NCBI GenBank assembly: GCA_012518475.1
Contig: JAAYSB010000088.1
Span: 1 to 7,032, forward strand
Reading direction: 5' to 3'
Length of the DNA: 7,032 bases
From: Intrasporangiaceae bacterium
Lineage (GTDB): Bacteria > Actinomycetota > Actinomycetes > Actinomycetales > Dermatophilaceae
Below, piece after piece: positions 1-6,019 of the stretch. The position numbers and the translations under genes were made by a program. The notes beneath the pieces are model-generated. The model was not told where the DNA came from. It saw only the letters and a list, made by a program, of their open reading frames with translations, and searched no databases. How positions within the stretch are numbered: the stretch's first letter is position 1; each line of letters opens with the position of its first letter.

Positions 1-1083
1 ATCAAGGAGATCAAGACCGACATCGCGCGTCGTGAGTACGAGATGCTCCGCAACCTGCGCCGTCTCGGCCTGCCTGCCGTCGAGCCGTATGCGGTCGTCG
101 CCGGTCGCGTCGCAGCGGACGGCGAGCCGCTGGACGGGTGCCTCATCACCCGGCATCTCCAGTTCTCCCTCCCCTATCGCGCGCTGTACAGCCAGTCGCT
201 GCGCCGCGGCACCGCGAGCCGGCTCATCGACGCCCTCGCGGTCCTCCTCGTCCGGCTCCACCTCGCGGGCTTCTGGTGGGGCGACGTCTCCTTGTCGAAC
301 ACGCTGTTCCGACGCGACGCTGGCGCCTTCGCCGCCTATCTCGTCGACGCCGAGACCGGTGAGCTGCGCGAGCGGCTCTCGGACGGGCAGCGCGAGCACG
401 ACCTCGACATCGCGCGGGTCAACATCGCCGGGGAGCTCATGGACCTCGAGGCCGGGGGCCTGCTCCAGGAGGACCGCGACCCGGTCGAGGTGAGTGAGCG
501 GATCATGACCCGATATCGCGAGCTGTGGGACGAGCTGACCGGCACCGAGATCGTCGACACCGGGGAGCGGTGGCGAGTCGAGGAGCGGGTGCGCCGCCTC
601 AACGACCTCGGGTTCGACGTCGGCGAGCTCGAGATGACAACCGACATCGGCGGCACCTCGATCCAGATCCACCCCAAGGTCGTCGACGCCGGGCACAACT
701 CGCGGCGCCTGCTGCGTCTGACCGGTCTCGACGTCCGGGAGAACCAGGCGAGGCGCCTGCTCAACGATCTCGACTCATACCGATCGTATTTCGGGCGTCA
801 GGCCGACGACGAGGAGTCGGTGGCGTTCGACTGGTTGCACCAGGTCTATGAGCCGCTCACGCGCAGCGTGCCGCCGGAGCTGGTGCGCAAGCTCGAGCCG
901 GCGGAGTTCTTCCACGAGCTGCTCGAGCACCGCTGGTATCTCGCCGAGCGGCACCAGCGGGACTTCTCGCTCGAGGAGGTCAAGGCGGACTATCTCGCGC
1001 ACGTGCTGCCGACCAAGCCGGACGAGAAGGACGTGCTCGGCGTCGACACCGTCGAGATGCCGGTCATCGCCTGGGACGACTGA
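1..1083 (+). CDS. DUF4032 domain protein with kinase-like N-terminal lobe (5' partial)
   Basis: The reading frame is open from base 1, so the true start lies upstream; the ATG at 43 is internal. The fragment codes for 360 residues and ends at TGA 1081-1083. The first part resembles the LPS-kinase/InaA-like branch of the protein kinase fold. The stretch around nt 253-300 reads HLAGFWWGDVSLSNTLF, where the Asp at 283-285 and the following Asn look like a catalytic-loop D...N pair. LVDAETGEL (about nt 340-366) supplies an Asp where a metal-binding DFG Asp would be. The C-terminal part (nt about 590-790) contains IQIHPKVVDAGHNSRRLLRL followed by TGLDVRENQARRLLNDL, the signature I associate with DUF4032. 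The substrate is unknown; kinase activity is inferred from motifs only. There is no signal peptide or membrane segment in the visible part. It is convergent with the - strand operon and therefore an independent transcription unit. Family assignment is firm, function is not. Confidence 0.85.
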   Translation: MKEIKTDIARREYEMLRNLRRLGLPAVEPYAVVAGRVAADGEPLDGCLITRHLQFSLPYRALYSQSLRRGTASRLIDALAVLLVRLHLAGFWWGDVSLSNTLFRRDAGAFAAYLVDAETGELRERLSDGQREHDLDIARVNIAGELMDLEAGGLLQEDRDPVEVSERIMTRYRELWDELTGTEIVDTGERWRVEERVRRLNDLGFDVGELEMTTDIGGTSIQIHPKVVDAGHNSRRLLRLTGLDVRENQARRLLNDLDSYRSYFGRQADDEESVAFDWLHQVYEPLTRSVPPELVRKLEPAEFFHELLEHRWYLAERHQRDFSLEEVKADYLAHVLPTKPDEKDVLGVDTVEMPVIAWDD

Positions 1084-1085
1084 GC

Positions 1086-1109
1086 CCATCCCCGCCGACG
1101 GATGGTTTT
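1086..1109 (+). terminator. Probable intrinsic terminator after the DUF4032 gene
   Basis: Three bases after the TGA stop, CCATCC (1086-1091) can pair with GGATGG (1100-1105) around an 8-base loop, followed directly by TTTT (1106-1109). The 6-bp GC-rich stem plus T run in a GC-rich genome, in the right place and orientation, supports a rho-independent terminator. The stem and T run are both short, so efficiency may be modest. Confidence 0.5.
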
Positions 1110-1110
1110 G

Positions 1111-1138
1111 TGGTGCTCCGGACGCCCGGGAAGCACCA
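1111..1138. terminator. Second hairpin in the convergent gap, possible terminator for the leftward operon
   Basis: TGGTGCT (1111-1117) is a perfect inverted repeat of AGCACCA (1132-1138). The interior adds four more pairs (CCGG 1118-1121 with CCGG 1126-1129), leaving a 4-base loop and a 2-base bulge. It lies 34 nt beyond the DUF2752 stop on the - strand and 27 nt beyond the DUF4032 stop on the + strand. Neither side has a T run immediately after this stem, so it may act with the adjacent hairpin or simply protect 3' ends. Confidence 0.4.
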
Positions 1139-1172
1139 GTTCTCCATCTGTCGACGGAGGCTGCAGGGGCGG

Positions 1173-1610
1173 TCAGGGCCGGAGGAACTCCAGGCCGGGG
1201 AGGTTGCGTGCGATGGCGTAGGCGAGGGTGGCCACGCCGAACGCGATCGGCACCCAGTCCGGTGGGTTGAACACGAAGCGGCGGCCCTGCCAGCGCAGCC
1301 ACACCCAGCGGCCGAAGCCGACCGCGAGCACGAGGAGCAGGGGCGGCAGGAGCGGGTTGGCCGCGAACGCCGCGGCAAGGTCGCCGTTGAGGAGACTGTG
1401 CAGGCAGCGGGCCGTGCCGCAGCCGGGGCAGTAGAGCCCGGTGAGGGCATAGATCGGGCAGAGCGGATAGCCGCCGGCGGAATAGGGGCTGACCGAGCGG
1501 ATGTAGAACATGCCGGCCAGGCCCCCGGCGGTGAGGACGGCGGGCAGGCCGAGCCGAGCGACCCGCTCAGCAGGGCGCTGGCCGGATCGCTCGGTCGTGG
1601 TGATGCTCAT
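1173..1610 (-). CDS. DUF2752 small membrane protein
   Basis: 145 residues, ATG at 1608-1610, TGA at 1173-1175. It belongs to the DUF2752 family by the segment PLCPIYALTGLYCPGCGTAR (residues 49-68), which has the family's CPxCGxxR motif (C61, C64, R68) plus C51 and C69, followed by HSLLNGDLAAAFAANPL. Three hydrophobic segments are visible (about residues 20-36, 88-106 and 118-136), so it should sit in the cytoplasmic membrane with the cysteine-rich loop between the first two. Function is unknown; the paired cysteines could bind metal or form a disulfide, but that is inference. It lies 27 nt downstream of rlmB on the same strand and probably shares its transcript. A GGAG stands about 10 nt before the ATG. 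A short N-terminal tail of about 18 polar residues precedes the first membrane segment. Confidence 0.8.
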   Translation of the reverse strand: MSITTTERSGQRPAERVARLGLPAVLTAGGLAGMFYIRSVSPYSAGGYPLCPIYALTGLYCPGCGTARCLHSLLNGDLAAAFAANPLLPPLLLVLAVGFGRWVWLRWQGRRFVFNPPDWVPIAFGVATLAYAIARNLPGLEFLRP

Positions 1611-1637
1611 GCTGATCGTGCTCCGAAGGACAACGAT

Positions 1638-2612
1638 CTAGCCCGCCGCGGCACGCTGGCGCGCGACTTCGTACAACGTGACACCCACGGAGATCCCGGC
1701 GTTGAGCGACTCGACAGCCGAGGACATCGGCACCGAGACGATCTGGTCGCAGGTCTCGCTCACGAGACGCGACAGCCCCTTGCCCTCCGACCCGACAACG
1801 ACGACGAGTGGCTCTCCGGCCAGCTCGAGAGCCGGAAGCTCGACCTCGCCGTCCATGTCGAGACCGATGACGAAGAAACCCGCCTTGCGGAAGTCCTTGA
1901 GGGCGGTCGTCAGATTGCTCGCCTGAGCAACGGGTATGCGAGCCGCGGCTCCCGCGCTCGTCTTCCACGCCGAGGCGGTCATCCCGGCAGACCGCCGGGA
2001 CGGGACGACGACTCCGTGGCCTCCGAAGGCGGCGACCGACCGGACGATCGCCCCGAGGTTGCGCGGGTCGGTGATCCCGTCGAGCGCGACGACGAGCGGG
2101 ATGCCGGGTCGCTCCGGGTCGAACAGGTCGCTCGGGTGGGCGTACTCATACGGCGGCACCTGGATCGCCAGCCCCTGATGGACCGCGCCGTCGGTGAGCC
2201 GGTCGAGCTCGCCGCGAGGGGTCTCGAGGACCGGGATCGCCCGCTCGGCCGCGATCTTGAGCGCCTCCTTGACCCGGTCGTCGCTCTCGAGGCGGCCGGC
2301 GATGTAGAGCGTCGTCACCGGCACGTCGGCGCGCAGTGCCTCGAGCACGCTGTTGCGCCCGGCGACCATCTCGCTGCTCGCCTTGTCGCGCTTCGGTGAG
2401 CGGGTCGGACGGCCGGCTCCGCCGCGGGTGCCGGCAGCCTTGGCCGCGGTCTTCGCCTTCTTGTGGGCCTGGTGATAGGGCCGGTCGCTCGCCTTCGGGG
2501 TCGGGCCCTTGCCCTGGAGCCCCTTGCGACGCTGTCCGCCGGAGCCGACCTGCATGCCCTTCTTCGAGCCGGACTTGCGGACTGCCCCGCGTCGGGATGA
2601 GTTGCCTGCCAT
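1638..2612 (-). CDS. rlmB: 23S rRNA (guanosine-2'-O-)-methyltransferase RlmB, TrmH/SpoU family
   Basis: 324 residues, ATG at 2610-2612, TAG at 1638-1640. SPOUT-class enzyme expected to methylate the ribose 2'-OH of a 23S rRNA guanosine (G2251 in E. coli) with S-adenosylmethionine. The substrate-binding domain starts at EMVAGRNSVLEAL (81-93). The SpoU motifs follow in order: motif 1 LDGITDPRNLGAIVRSV (177-193, N185 and R191 matching the catalytic Asn/Arg), motif 2 VGSEGKGLSRL (273-283, E276) and motif 3 VPMSSAVESLNAGISVG (294-310, S302 and N304) that builds the trefoil knot. The first roughly 80 residues are a Lys/Arg/Gly/Ala-rich, probably disordered extension absent from the E. coli enzyme; similar tails occur in actinobacterial homologues. 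The start lies 3 nt after the cysS stop, with a GAAGGG inside the end of cysS, so translation is likely coupled. Exact rRNA target is inferred from the family. Confidence 0.93.
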   Translation of the reverse strand: MAGNSSRRGAVRKSGSKKGMQVGSGGQRRKGLQGKGPTPKASDRPYHQAHKKAKTAAKAAGTRGGAGRPTRSPKRDKASSEMVAGRNSVLEALRADVPVTTLYIAGRLESDDRVKEALKIAAERAIPVLETPRGELDRLTDGAVHQGLAIQVPPYEYAHPSDLFDPERPGIPLVVALDGITDPRNLGAIVRSVAAFGGHGVVVPSRRSAGMTASAWKTSAGAAARIPVAQASNLTTALKDFRKAGFFVIGLDMDGEVELPALELAGEPLVVVVGSEGKGLSRLVSETCDQIVSVPMSSAVESLNAGISVGVTLYEVARQRAAAG

Positions 2613-2615
2613 GTC

Positions 2616-4073
2616 CTAGTCGCCCTTCTGTGTCGACACCCTGGCAAGGGACCATCGTGGTCCGCTCGGGGTGTCCTCGATCGCGATCCCGGCGGCGGTC
2701 AGCTCGTCCCGGATCGCGTCCGCTGTCGCGAAGTCCTTGTTCTGACGCGCCTGCTGGCGCGCCGCGAGTCGTCCCTGAATGAGCGCGTCGAGGGCCGCAG
2801 TCGCACCGTCGCCGGCGGTTGCGCCACGCTCCCCCCAGGCGGGGTCGAGCGGGTTGACCCCGAGGATGTCGGTCATCGCCACGACGAGGTATGCGGCCTC
2901 CTGCGCAGCACCGACGTCACCTTTGTCGAGGGCCGAGTTGCCGGCCCGGATCGTGTCGTGGACGACAGCGAGCGCGCCGGGCACCCCGATGTCGTCGTCG
3001 AGGGCCGCGACGAAGCCCTCGGGCAGCTGCTCCTCGCCGGTCGGTGACAGCGTGGCCCCGCCGTCGAGAACATCATCGAGGGCCCGCCCGAGGAAGCCCT
3101 CGATGCGCTCGACCGCTGCCTGCGCCTCGTCGAGGGCACCGTCGTGGTACTCGATCATCGACCGGTAGTGGGCGGCGGTGAGGTAGTAGCGCAGCACGAT
3201 CGGGCGAACCGTCCGGGTCAGCTCGGTGACAGCGAGAGCGTTGCCGAGCGACTTGCCCATCTTGGCGCCCTTGACCGTGACCCAGGCGTTGTGCAGCCAG
3301 TACCGCGCGAACCCGAGCCCGGCGGCCTGGGACTGGGCCTGCTCGTTCTCGTGGTGCGGGAAGCGCAGGTCGACCCCGCCGCCGTGGATGTCGAAGGTGT
3401 CGCCGAGGTACTTGCGGGCCATCGCCGAGCACTCCAGGTGCCAGCCCGGCCGTCCCCGTCCGAACGGCGTCGGCCACGAGGCCGTCTCCGGCTCCCCGGG
3501 CTTGTGCCCCTTCCACAGAGCGAAGTCACGGGGGTCACGCTTGCCACGCGGGTCGGCGTCGGCAGCGTCCTCCATGTCGTCGACCTTCTGGCGGGTGAGC
3601 GAGCCGTACTCCGGCCAGGAGCGTACGTCGAAGTAGACGTCTCCGCTGCCGTCCGCGGCGGGATAGCCGTGGCCCTTGTCGATGATCGTCTCCATGAGCT
3701 CGACCATCTCGGTGACGTGGCCGGTCGCGCGCGGCTCATAGGTGGGAGGCAGGACGTTGAGCAGCCTGAGTGCGTGGGAGGTGTCGGTCTCGTTGCGATA
3801 GCTCAGCGCATACCACTCCTCGCCTGCCTCCTTGGCCTTGGCGAGGATCTTGTCGTCGATGTCGGTGACGTTGCGGACGAGGTCGACCTGGTAGCCGTGG
3901 CCGCGCTCGAGCCAGCGGCGCAGGACGTCGAAGGCGACAGCGAAGCGGACATGGCCGATGTGCGGGGCGCCCTGGGTCGTGAGCCCACAGATGTAGATCC
4001 CCACCCGACCAGGGGTCAGCGGGGTGAACGCGCGCAGCTCACGCGTCGCAGTGTCGAAGAGGTGCAGACTCAC
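2616..4073 (-). CDS. cysS: Cysteinyl-tRNA synthetase (class I)
   Basis: 485 residues, GTG start at 4071-4073, TAG at 2616-2618. It charges tRNA-Cys with cysteine using ATP in the cytoplasm. The Rossmann catalytic domain shows GLTTQGAPHIGHVR with HIGH at 38-41. Candidate zinc ligands are C29, C215 (WHLECSAMA), H240 and E244 (FPHHENEQAQS), with the same spacing as in E. coli CysS. The second ATP signature is KMGKSLGN (271-278), a Gly variant of KMSKS. Near the C-terminus NKDFATADAIRDELTAAGIAIEDTPSGPRW is the typical CysS tail. It is a synthetase rather than the paralogue MshC (mycothiol ligase): it carries the full C-terminal region and sits beside rlmB in the conserved order. The start matches the family N-terminus (MSLHLFDTATRE); its Shine-Dalgarno is weak (GGTAGG about 8 nt upstream). 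The 148-nt leader holds a large palindrome, so its expression may be separated from that of the upstream genes. Confidence 0.96.
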   Translation of the reverse strand: MSLHLFDTATRELRAFTPLTPGRVGIYICGLTTQGAPHIGHVRFAVAFDVLRRWLERGHGYQVDLVRNVTDIDDKILAKAKEAGEEWYALSYRNETDTSHALRLLNVLPPTYEPRATGHVTEMVELMETIIDKGHGYPAADGSGDVYFDVRSWPEYGSLTRQKVDDMEDAADADPRGKRDPRDFALWKGHKPGEPETASWPTPFGRGRPGWHLECSAMARKYLGDTFDIHGGGVDLRFPHHENEQAQSQAAGLGFARYWLHNAWVTVKGAKMGKSLGNALAVTELTRTVRPIVLRYYLTAAHYRSMIEYHDGALDEAQAAVERIEGFLGRALDDVLDGGATLSPTGEEQLPEGFVAALDDDIGVPGALAVVHDTIRAGNSALDKGDVGAAQEAAYLVVAMTDILGVNPLDPAWGERGATAGDGATAALDALIQGRLAARQQARQNKDFATADAIRDELTAAGIAIEDTPSGPRWSLARVSTQKGD

Positions 4074-4111
4074 CCGGCAAGCCTACCGGCGCCGCACAGT
4101 CCCTCTCGTCC

Positions 4112-4202
4112 CAGCTTTCTCTCCCCATGCGGGAAAGGGTGACTGCACAACGCTTCGGCAGCAGGGTGAAGTCACCCTTTAACGGGTGGGGAGAGAAAGT
4201 TG
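4112..4202. repeat. 91-nt imperfect palindrome (32-nt arms) in the cysS leader
   Basis: Left arm 4112-4143 and right arm 4171-4202 are inverted copies matching at 27 of 32 positions, around a 27-nt centre. The outer block CTTTCTCTCCCCA (4115-4127) is a perfect inverted match to TGGGGAGAGAAAG (4187-4199), and the inner block AAAGGGTGAC (4134-4143) to GTCACCCTTT (4171-4180). It lies just past the MBL gene stop and 38 nt before the cysS start. Possible roles are terminator of the mscR-MBL unit, cysS leader structure, operator, or a remnant of a small dispersed palindromic element. No T run follows on either side and I see no flanking target-site duplication, so neither the terminator nor the transposon reading is proven. 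Confidence 0.75.
4163..4178. promoter_or_regulatory. Nested perfect palindrome AGGGTGA-2-TCACCCT
   Basis: AGGGTGA (4163-4169) and TCACCCT (4172-4178) are perfect inverted repeats 2 bp apart, the shape of a dimeric repressor operator. A further AGGGTGA copy sits at 4136-4142 in the left arm of the larger palindrome. The right half can pair with either copy, so the region has two mutually exclusive folds. The regulatory role is inferred from position between two genes and symmetry only. Confidence 0.35.
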
Positions 4203-4221
4203 AGGTGCGAGGGCGGCGCGG

Positions 4222-4887
4222 TCAGTGGCCGCGATCGATCCACTCCTGCCGGTGCGGCTTCTCGGCGCCGATCGTCGTGGGGTCGCCGTGGCCCGTGAGG
4301 ACGACGGTCTCCTCGGGCAGGGCGAGAAGCCGCTCGCTGATCGAGGCGATGATCGTCGGGAAGTCGCTGTAGGACCGGCCGGTCGCTCCGGGCCCTCCGT
4401 TGAAGAGGGTGTCCCCGGAGAAGAGCACGCCAAGGTCGGCGACGTAGAAGCAGCACGCGCCAGGGGCGTGCCCCGGGGTGTGCAGCACCTCGATCGTCAC
4501 GTCGCCGACGGTGATCCGGTCGCCGTCAGCGAGGTCGTGGTCGGGAGCCTCCTCGATGATCTCGTCCCAGAGCATCCGGTCGTCGGGGTGCAGCTGGGAC
4601 TCGGCCCCGGTGAGGTCCTGGAGTGCCTCGACGGCGTTGATGTGGTCATTGTGCCCGTGGGTGAGCAGGATCGAGGCGACGACGCGGTCGCCGACGACCG
4701 AGCGGATGGCCTCGGCGTCGTGGGCGGCATCGATGACGATGCACTCGCGCTCGTCCCCGATGACCCACACGTTGTTGTCGACCTCCCACGATCCGCCGTC
4801 GAGCTCGAAGACCCCGGAGGTGATGACCTTGTCGATCCGGACCCCTCCCTCGGAGGCGGGCAGGGTCAGCTCAGTGTTCTCAGGCAT
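4222..4887 (-). CDS. MBL-fold metallo-hydrolase paired with mscR (candidate S-acyl-mycothiol hydrolase)
   Basis: 221 residues, ATG at 4885-4887, TGA at 4222-4224. Metallo-beta-lactamase fold of the glyoxalase II-like type. The metal site is complete: H77-x-H79-x-D81-H82 in LLTHGHNDHI, H140 in HTPGH, D159 in FSGDT and H200 in LTGHGD. No signal peptide or fusion domain; length is normal for a single-domain glyoxalase II-like enzyme. It follows mscR by 18 nt with a good Shine-Dalgarno (GAGGAGAG, 4892-4899), so the two are almost certainly one unit. In M. tuberculosis the mscR gene (Rv2259) is likewise next to an MBL gene (Rv2260). The reasonable inference is hydrolysis of the thioester S-formyl-mycothiol made by MscR, returning mycothiol and formate, but the substrate cannot be read from sequence. 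Family assignment is certain, substrate moderate. Confidence 0.9.
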   Translation of the reverse strand: MPENTELTLPASEGGVRIDKVITSGVFELDGGSWEVDNNVWVIGDERECIVIDAAHDAEAIRSVVGDRVVASILLTHGHNDHINAVEALQDLTGAESQLHPDDRMLWDEIIEEAPDHDLADGDRITVGDVTIEVLHTPGHAPGACCFYVADLGVLFSGDTLFNGGPGATGRSYSDFPTIIASISERLLALPEETVVLTGHGDPTTIGAEKPHRQEWIDRGH

Positions 4888-4891
4888 GAGA

Positions 4892-4899
4892 CTCTCCTC
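4892..4899 (-). promoter_or_regulatory. Ribosome binding site of the MBL gene
   Basis: GAGGAGAG on the - strand sits 4 nt before the ATG (its GGAG core 6 nt before), in the 18-nt gap after the mscR stop. It supports the chosen start and reinitiation on a common mRNA. Confidence 0.75.
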
Positions 4900-4905
4900 G
4901 GTGGC

Positions 4906-6012
4906 TCAGGAATCCAGGACTACGACGGAGCGCAGCACGTCGCCGCCGTGCATCTTCGCGAAGGCTGCCTCTACGTCGCCGATGCCGATCTTCTCGGTGA
5001 CGAAGGCGTCGAGGTCGAAGCGGCCCTGCTGATAGAGGTCGACGAGCATGGGGAAGTCCCGGTTCGGCAGGCAGTCGCCGTACCAGCTGGACTTCAGGGC
5101 GCCGCCGCGGCCGAAGATCTCGATCATCGGCAGGGTGACCTGCATGTCCGGGGTGGGGACTCCGACGAGGACGACGGTCCCGGCGAGGTCGCGGGCGAAG
5201 AACGCCTGCTCGTAGGTCTCGGGCCGGCCGACCGCCTCGACGACGACGTCGGCGCCGTTGCCGCCGGTGAGCTCCCGGATCCTCTCGACCGGGTCCTCGG
5301 TCCGGCTGTTGATCGTGTGGGTGGCGCCGAACGCCTTCGCGCCCTCGAGCTTGCGGTCGTCGACGTCGACGGCGATGATCGTCGTCGCTCCGACGACCTT
5401 GGCCCCCTGGATCGCGGCGTTGCCCACGCCCCCGCAGCCGATGACGGCGATGGAATCTCCGAGGCCTACGCCACCGGTGTTCACGGCAGCGCCGAAGCCG
5501 GCCATGACACCGCAGCCGAGCAGCCCGACGGCGGCGGCCGAGGCCTCGCGGTCGACCTTGGTGCACTGTCCGGCGGCGACGAGGGTCTTCTCGATGAACG
5601 CACCGATGCCGAGGGCAGGTGACAACTCCGCGCCGGCCATCTCGTCGCCGTCGGCGAGAGTCATCTTCTGGGTCGCGTTATGGGTGGCGAAGCAGTACCA
5701 GGGCTTGCCCTTGTGGCACGCGCGGCAGTTGCCGCAGACGGCCCGCCAGTTGAGGATGACGAAGTCTCCCGGCGCCACCTCTGTGACGCCCTCACCGACG
5801 GCCTCGACGGTGCCGGCGGCCTCGTGGCCGAGCAGGAACGGGAAGTCGTCGTTGATGCCGCCCTCGCGATAGTGCAGATCGGTGTGGCACACCCCGCACG
5901 CCTCGACCTTGACCACGGCCTCGCCCGGTCCCGGGTCTGGGACGACGATGTCGACGAGCTCGACGGGGGCACCCTTGGCCCGAGCGATGACTCCCTTGAC
6001 GACCTGCGACAT
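4906..6012 (-). CDS. mscR: S-(hydroxymethyl)mycothiol dehydrogenase / S-nitrosomycothiol reductase
   Basis: 368 residues, ATG at 6010-6012, TGA at 4906-4908. Zinc-dependent class III-like alcohol dehydrogenase that oxidises the adduct of formaldehyde and mycothiol with NAD+ and, in studied homologues, reduces S-nitrosomycothiol. Catalytic zinc ligands are C42 (GVCHTD), H63-E64 (GHEAAG) and C167 (LLGCGVMAG). Four structural-zinc cysteines stand at C93, C96, C99 and C107. The nucleotide-binding loop is GCGGVG (192-197), followed by D216 in VDVDDRK, which favours NAD over NADP. REGGINDDFPFLLGHEAAG and RGGALKSSWYGDCLP are typical of the mycothiol-dependent enzymes rather than of generic ADHs. A strong Shine-Dalgarno (AAAGGAG) fixes the start. 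The gene begins 40 nt after the ispF stop and is followed by the MBL hydrolase. Acts in the cytoplasm in formaldehyde and nitrosative stress detoxification. Confidence 0.92.
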   Translation of the reverse strand: MSQVVKGVIARAKGAPVELVDIVVPDPGPGEAVVKVEACGVCHTDLHYREGGINDDFPFLLGHEAAGTVEAVGEGVTEVAPGDFVILNWRAVCGNCRACHKGKPWYCFATHNATQKMTLADGDEMAGAELSPALGIGAFIEKTLVAAGQCTKVDREASAAAVGLLGCGVMAGFGAAVNTGGVGLGDSIAVIGCGGVGNAAIQGAKVVGATTIIAVDVDDRKLEGAKAFGATHTINSRTEDPVERIRELTGGNGADVVVEAVGRPETYEQAFFARDLAGTVVLVGVPTPDMQVTLPMIEIFGRGGALKSSWYGDCLPNRDFPMLVDLYQQGRFDLDAFVTEKIGIGDVEAAFAKMHGGDVLRSVVVLDS

Positions 6013-6019
6013 GACGATG

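Noticed and set aside
43..45. ATG at 43 as start of the DUF4032 gene
   Set aside because: The frame is open to base 1 and the residues before the ATG (KEIKTDIARREYE) continue the family sequence, so the gene is truncated by the window edge.
1110..2399. Long open frame on the + strand (429 codons) opposite DUF2752 and rlmB
   Set aside because: Antisense to two recognised genes; its composition is charged and repetitive with no family motif, and it crosses a gene boundary. This is a GC-rich shadow frame.
3144..4142. 332-codon + strand frame opposite cysS
   Set aside because: Antisense shadow of a clearly conserved synthetase, with no own motif or ribosome binding site; its end runs into the palindrome.
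4112..4202. The palindrome as a complete MITE or insertion sequence remnant
   Set aside because: No direct-repeat target duplication flanks it and no transposase fragment is near; copy number cannot be judged from one window.
4074..4221. T-box riboswitch upstream of cysS
   Set aside because: No recognisable T-box sequence or specifier stem was found. T-boxes upstream of cysS belong mainly to Firmicutes; in Actinobacteria they are known for ileS.
4225..5622. 465-codon open frame on the + strand opposite the MBL gene and mscR
   Set aside because: Asp/Val/Gly-rich antisense artefact of GC-rich codons; it spans both genes and the gap between them and has no recognisable domain.
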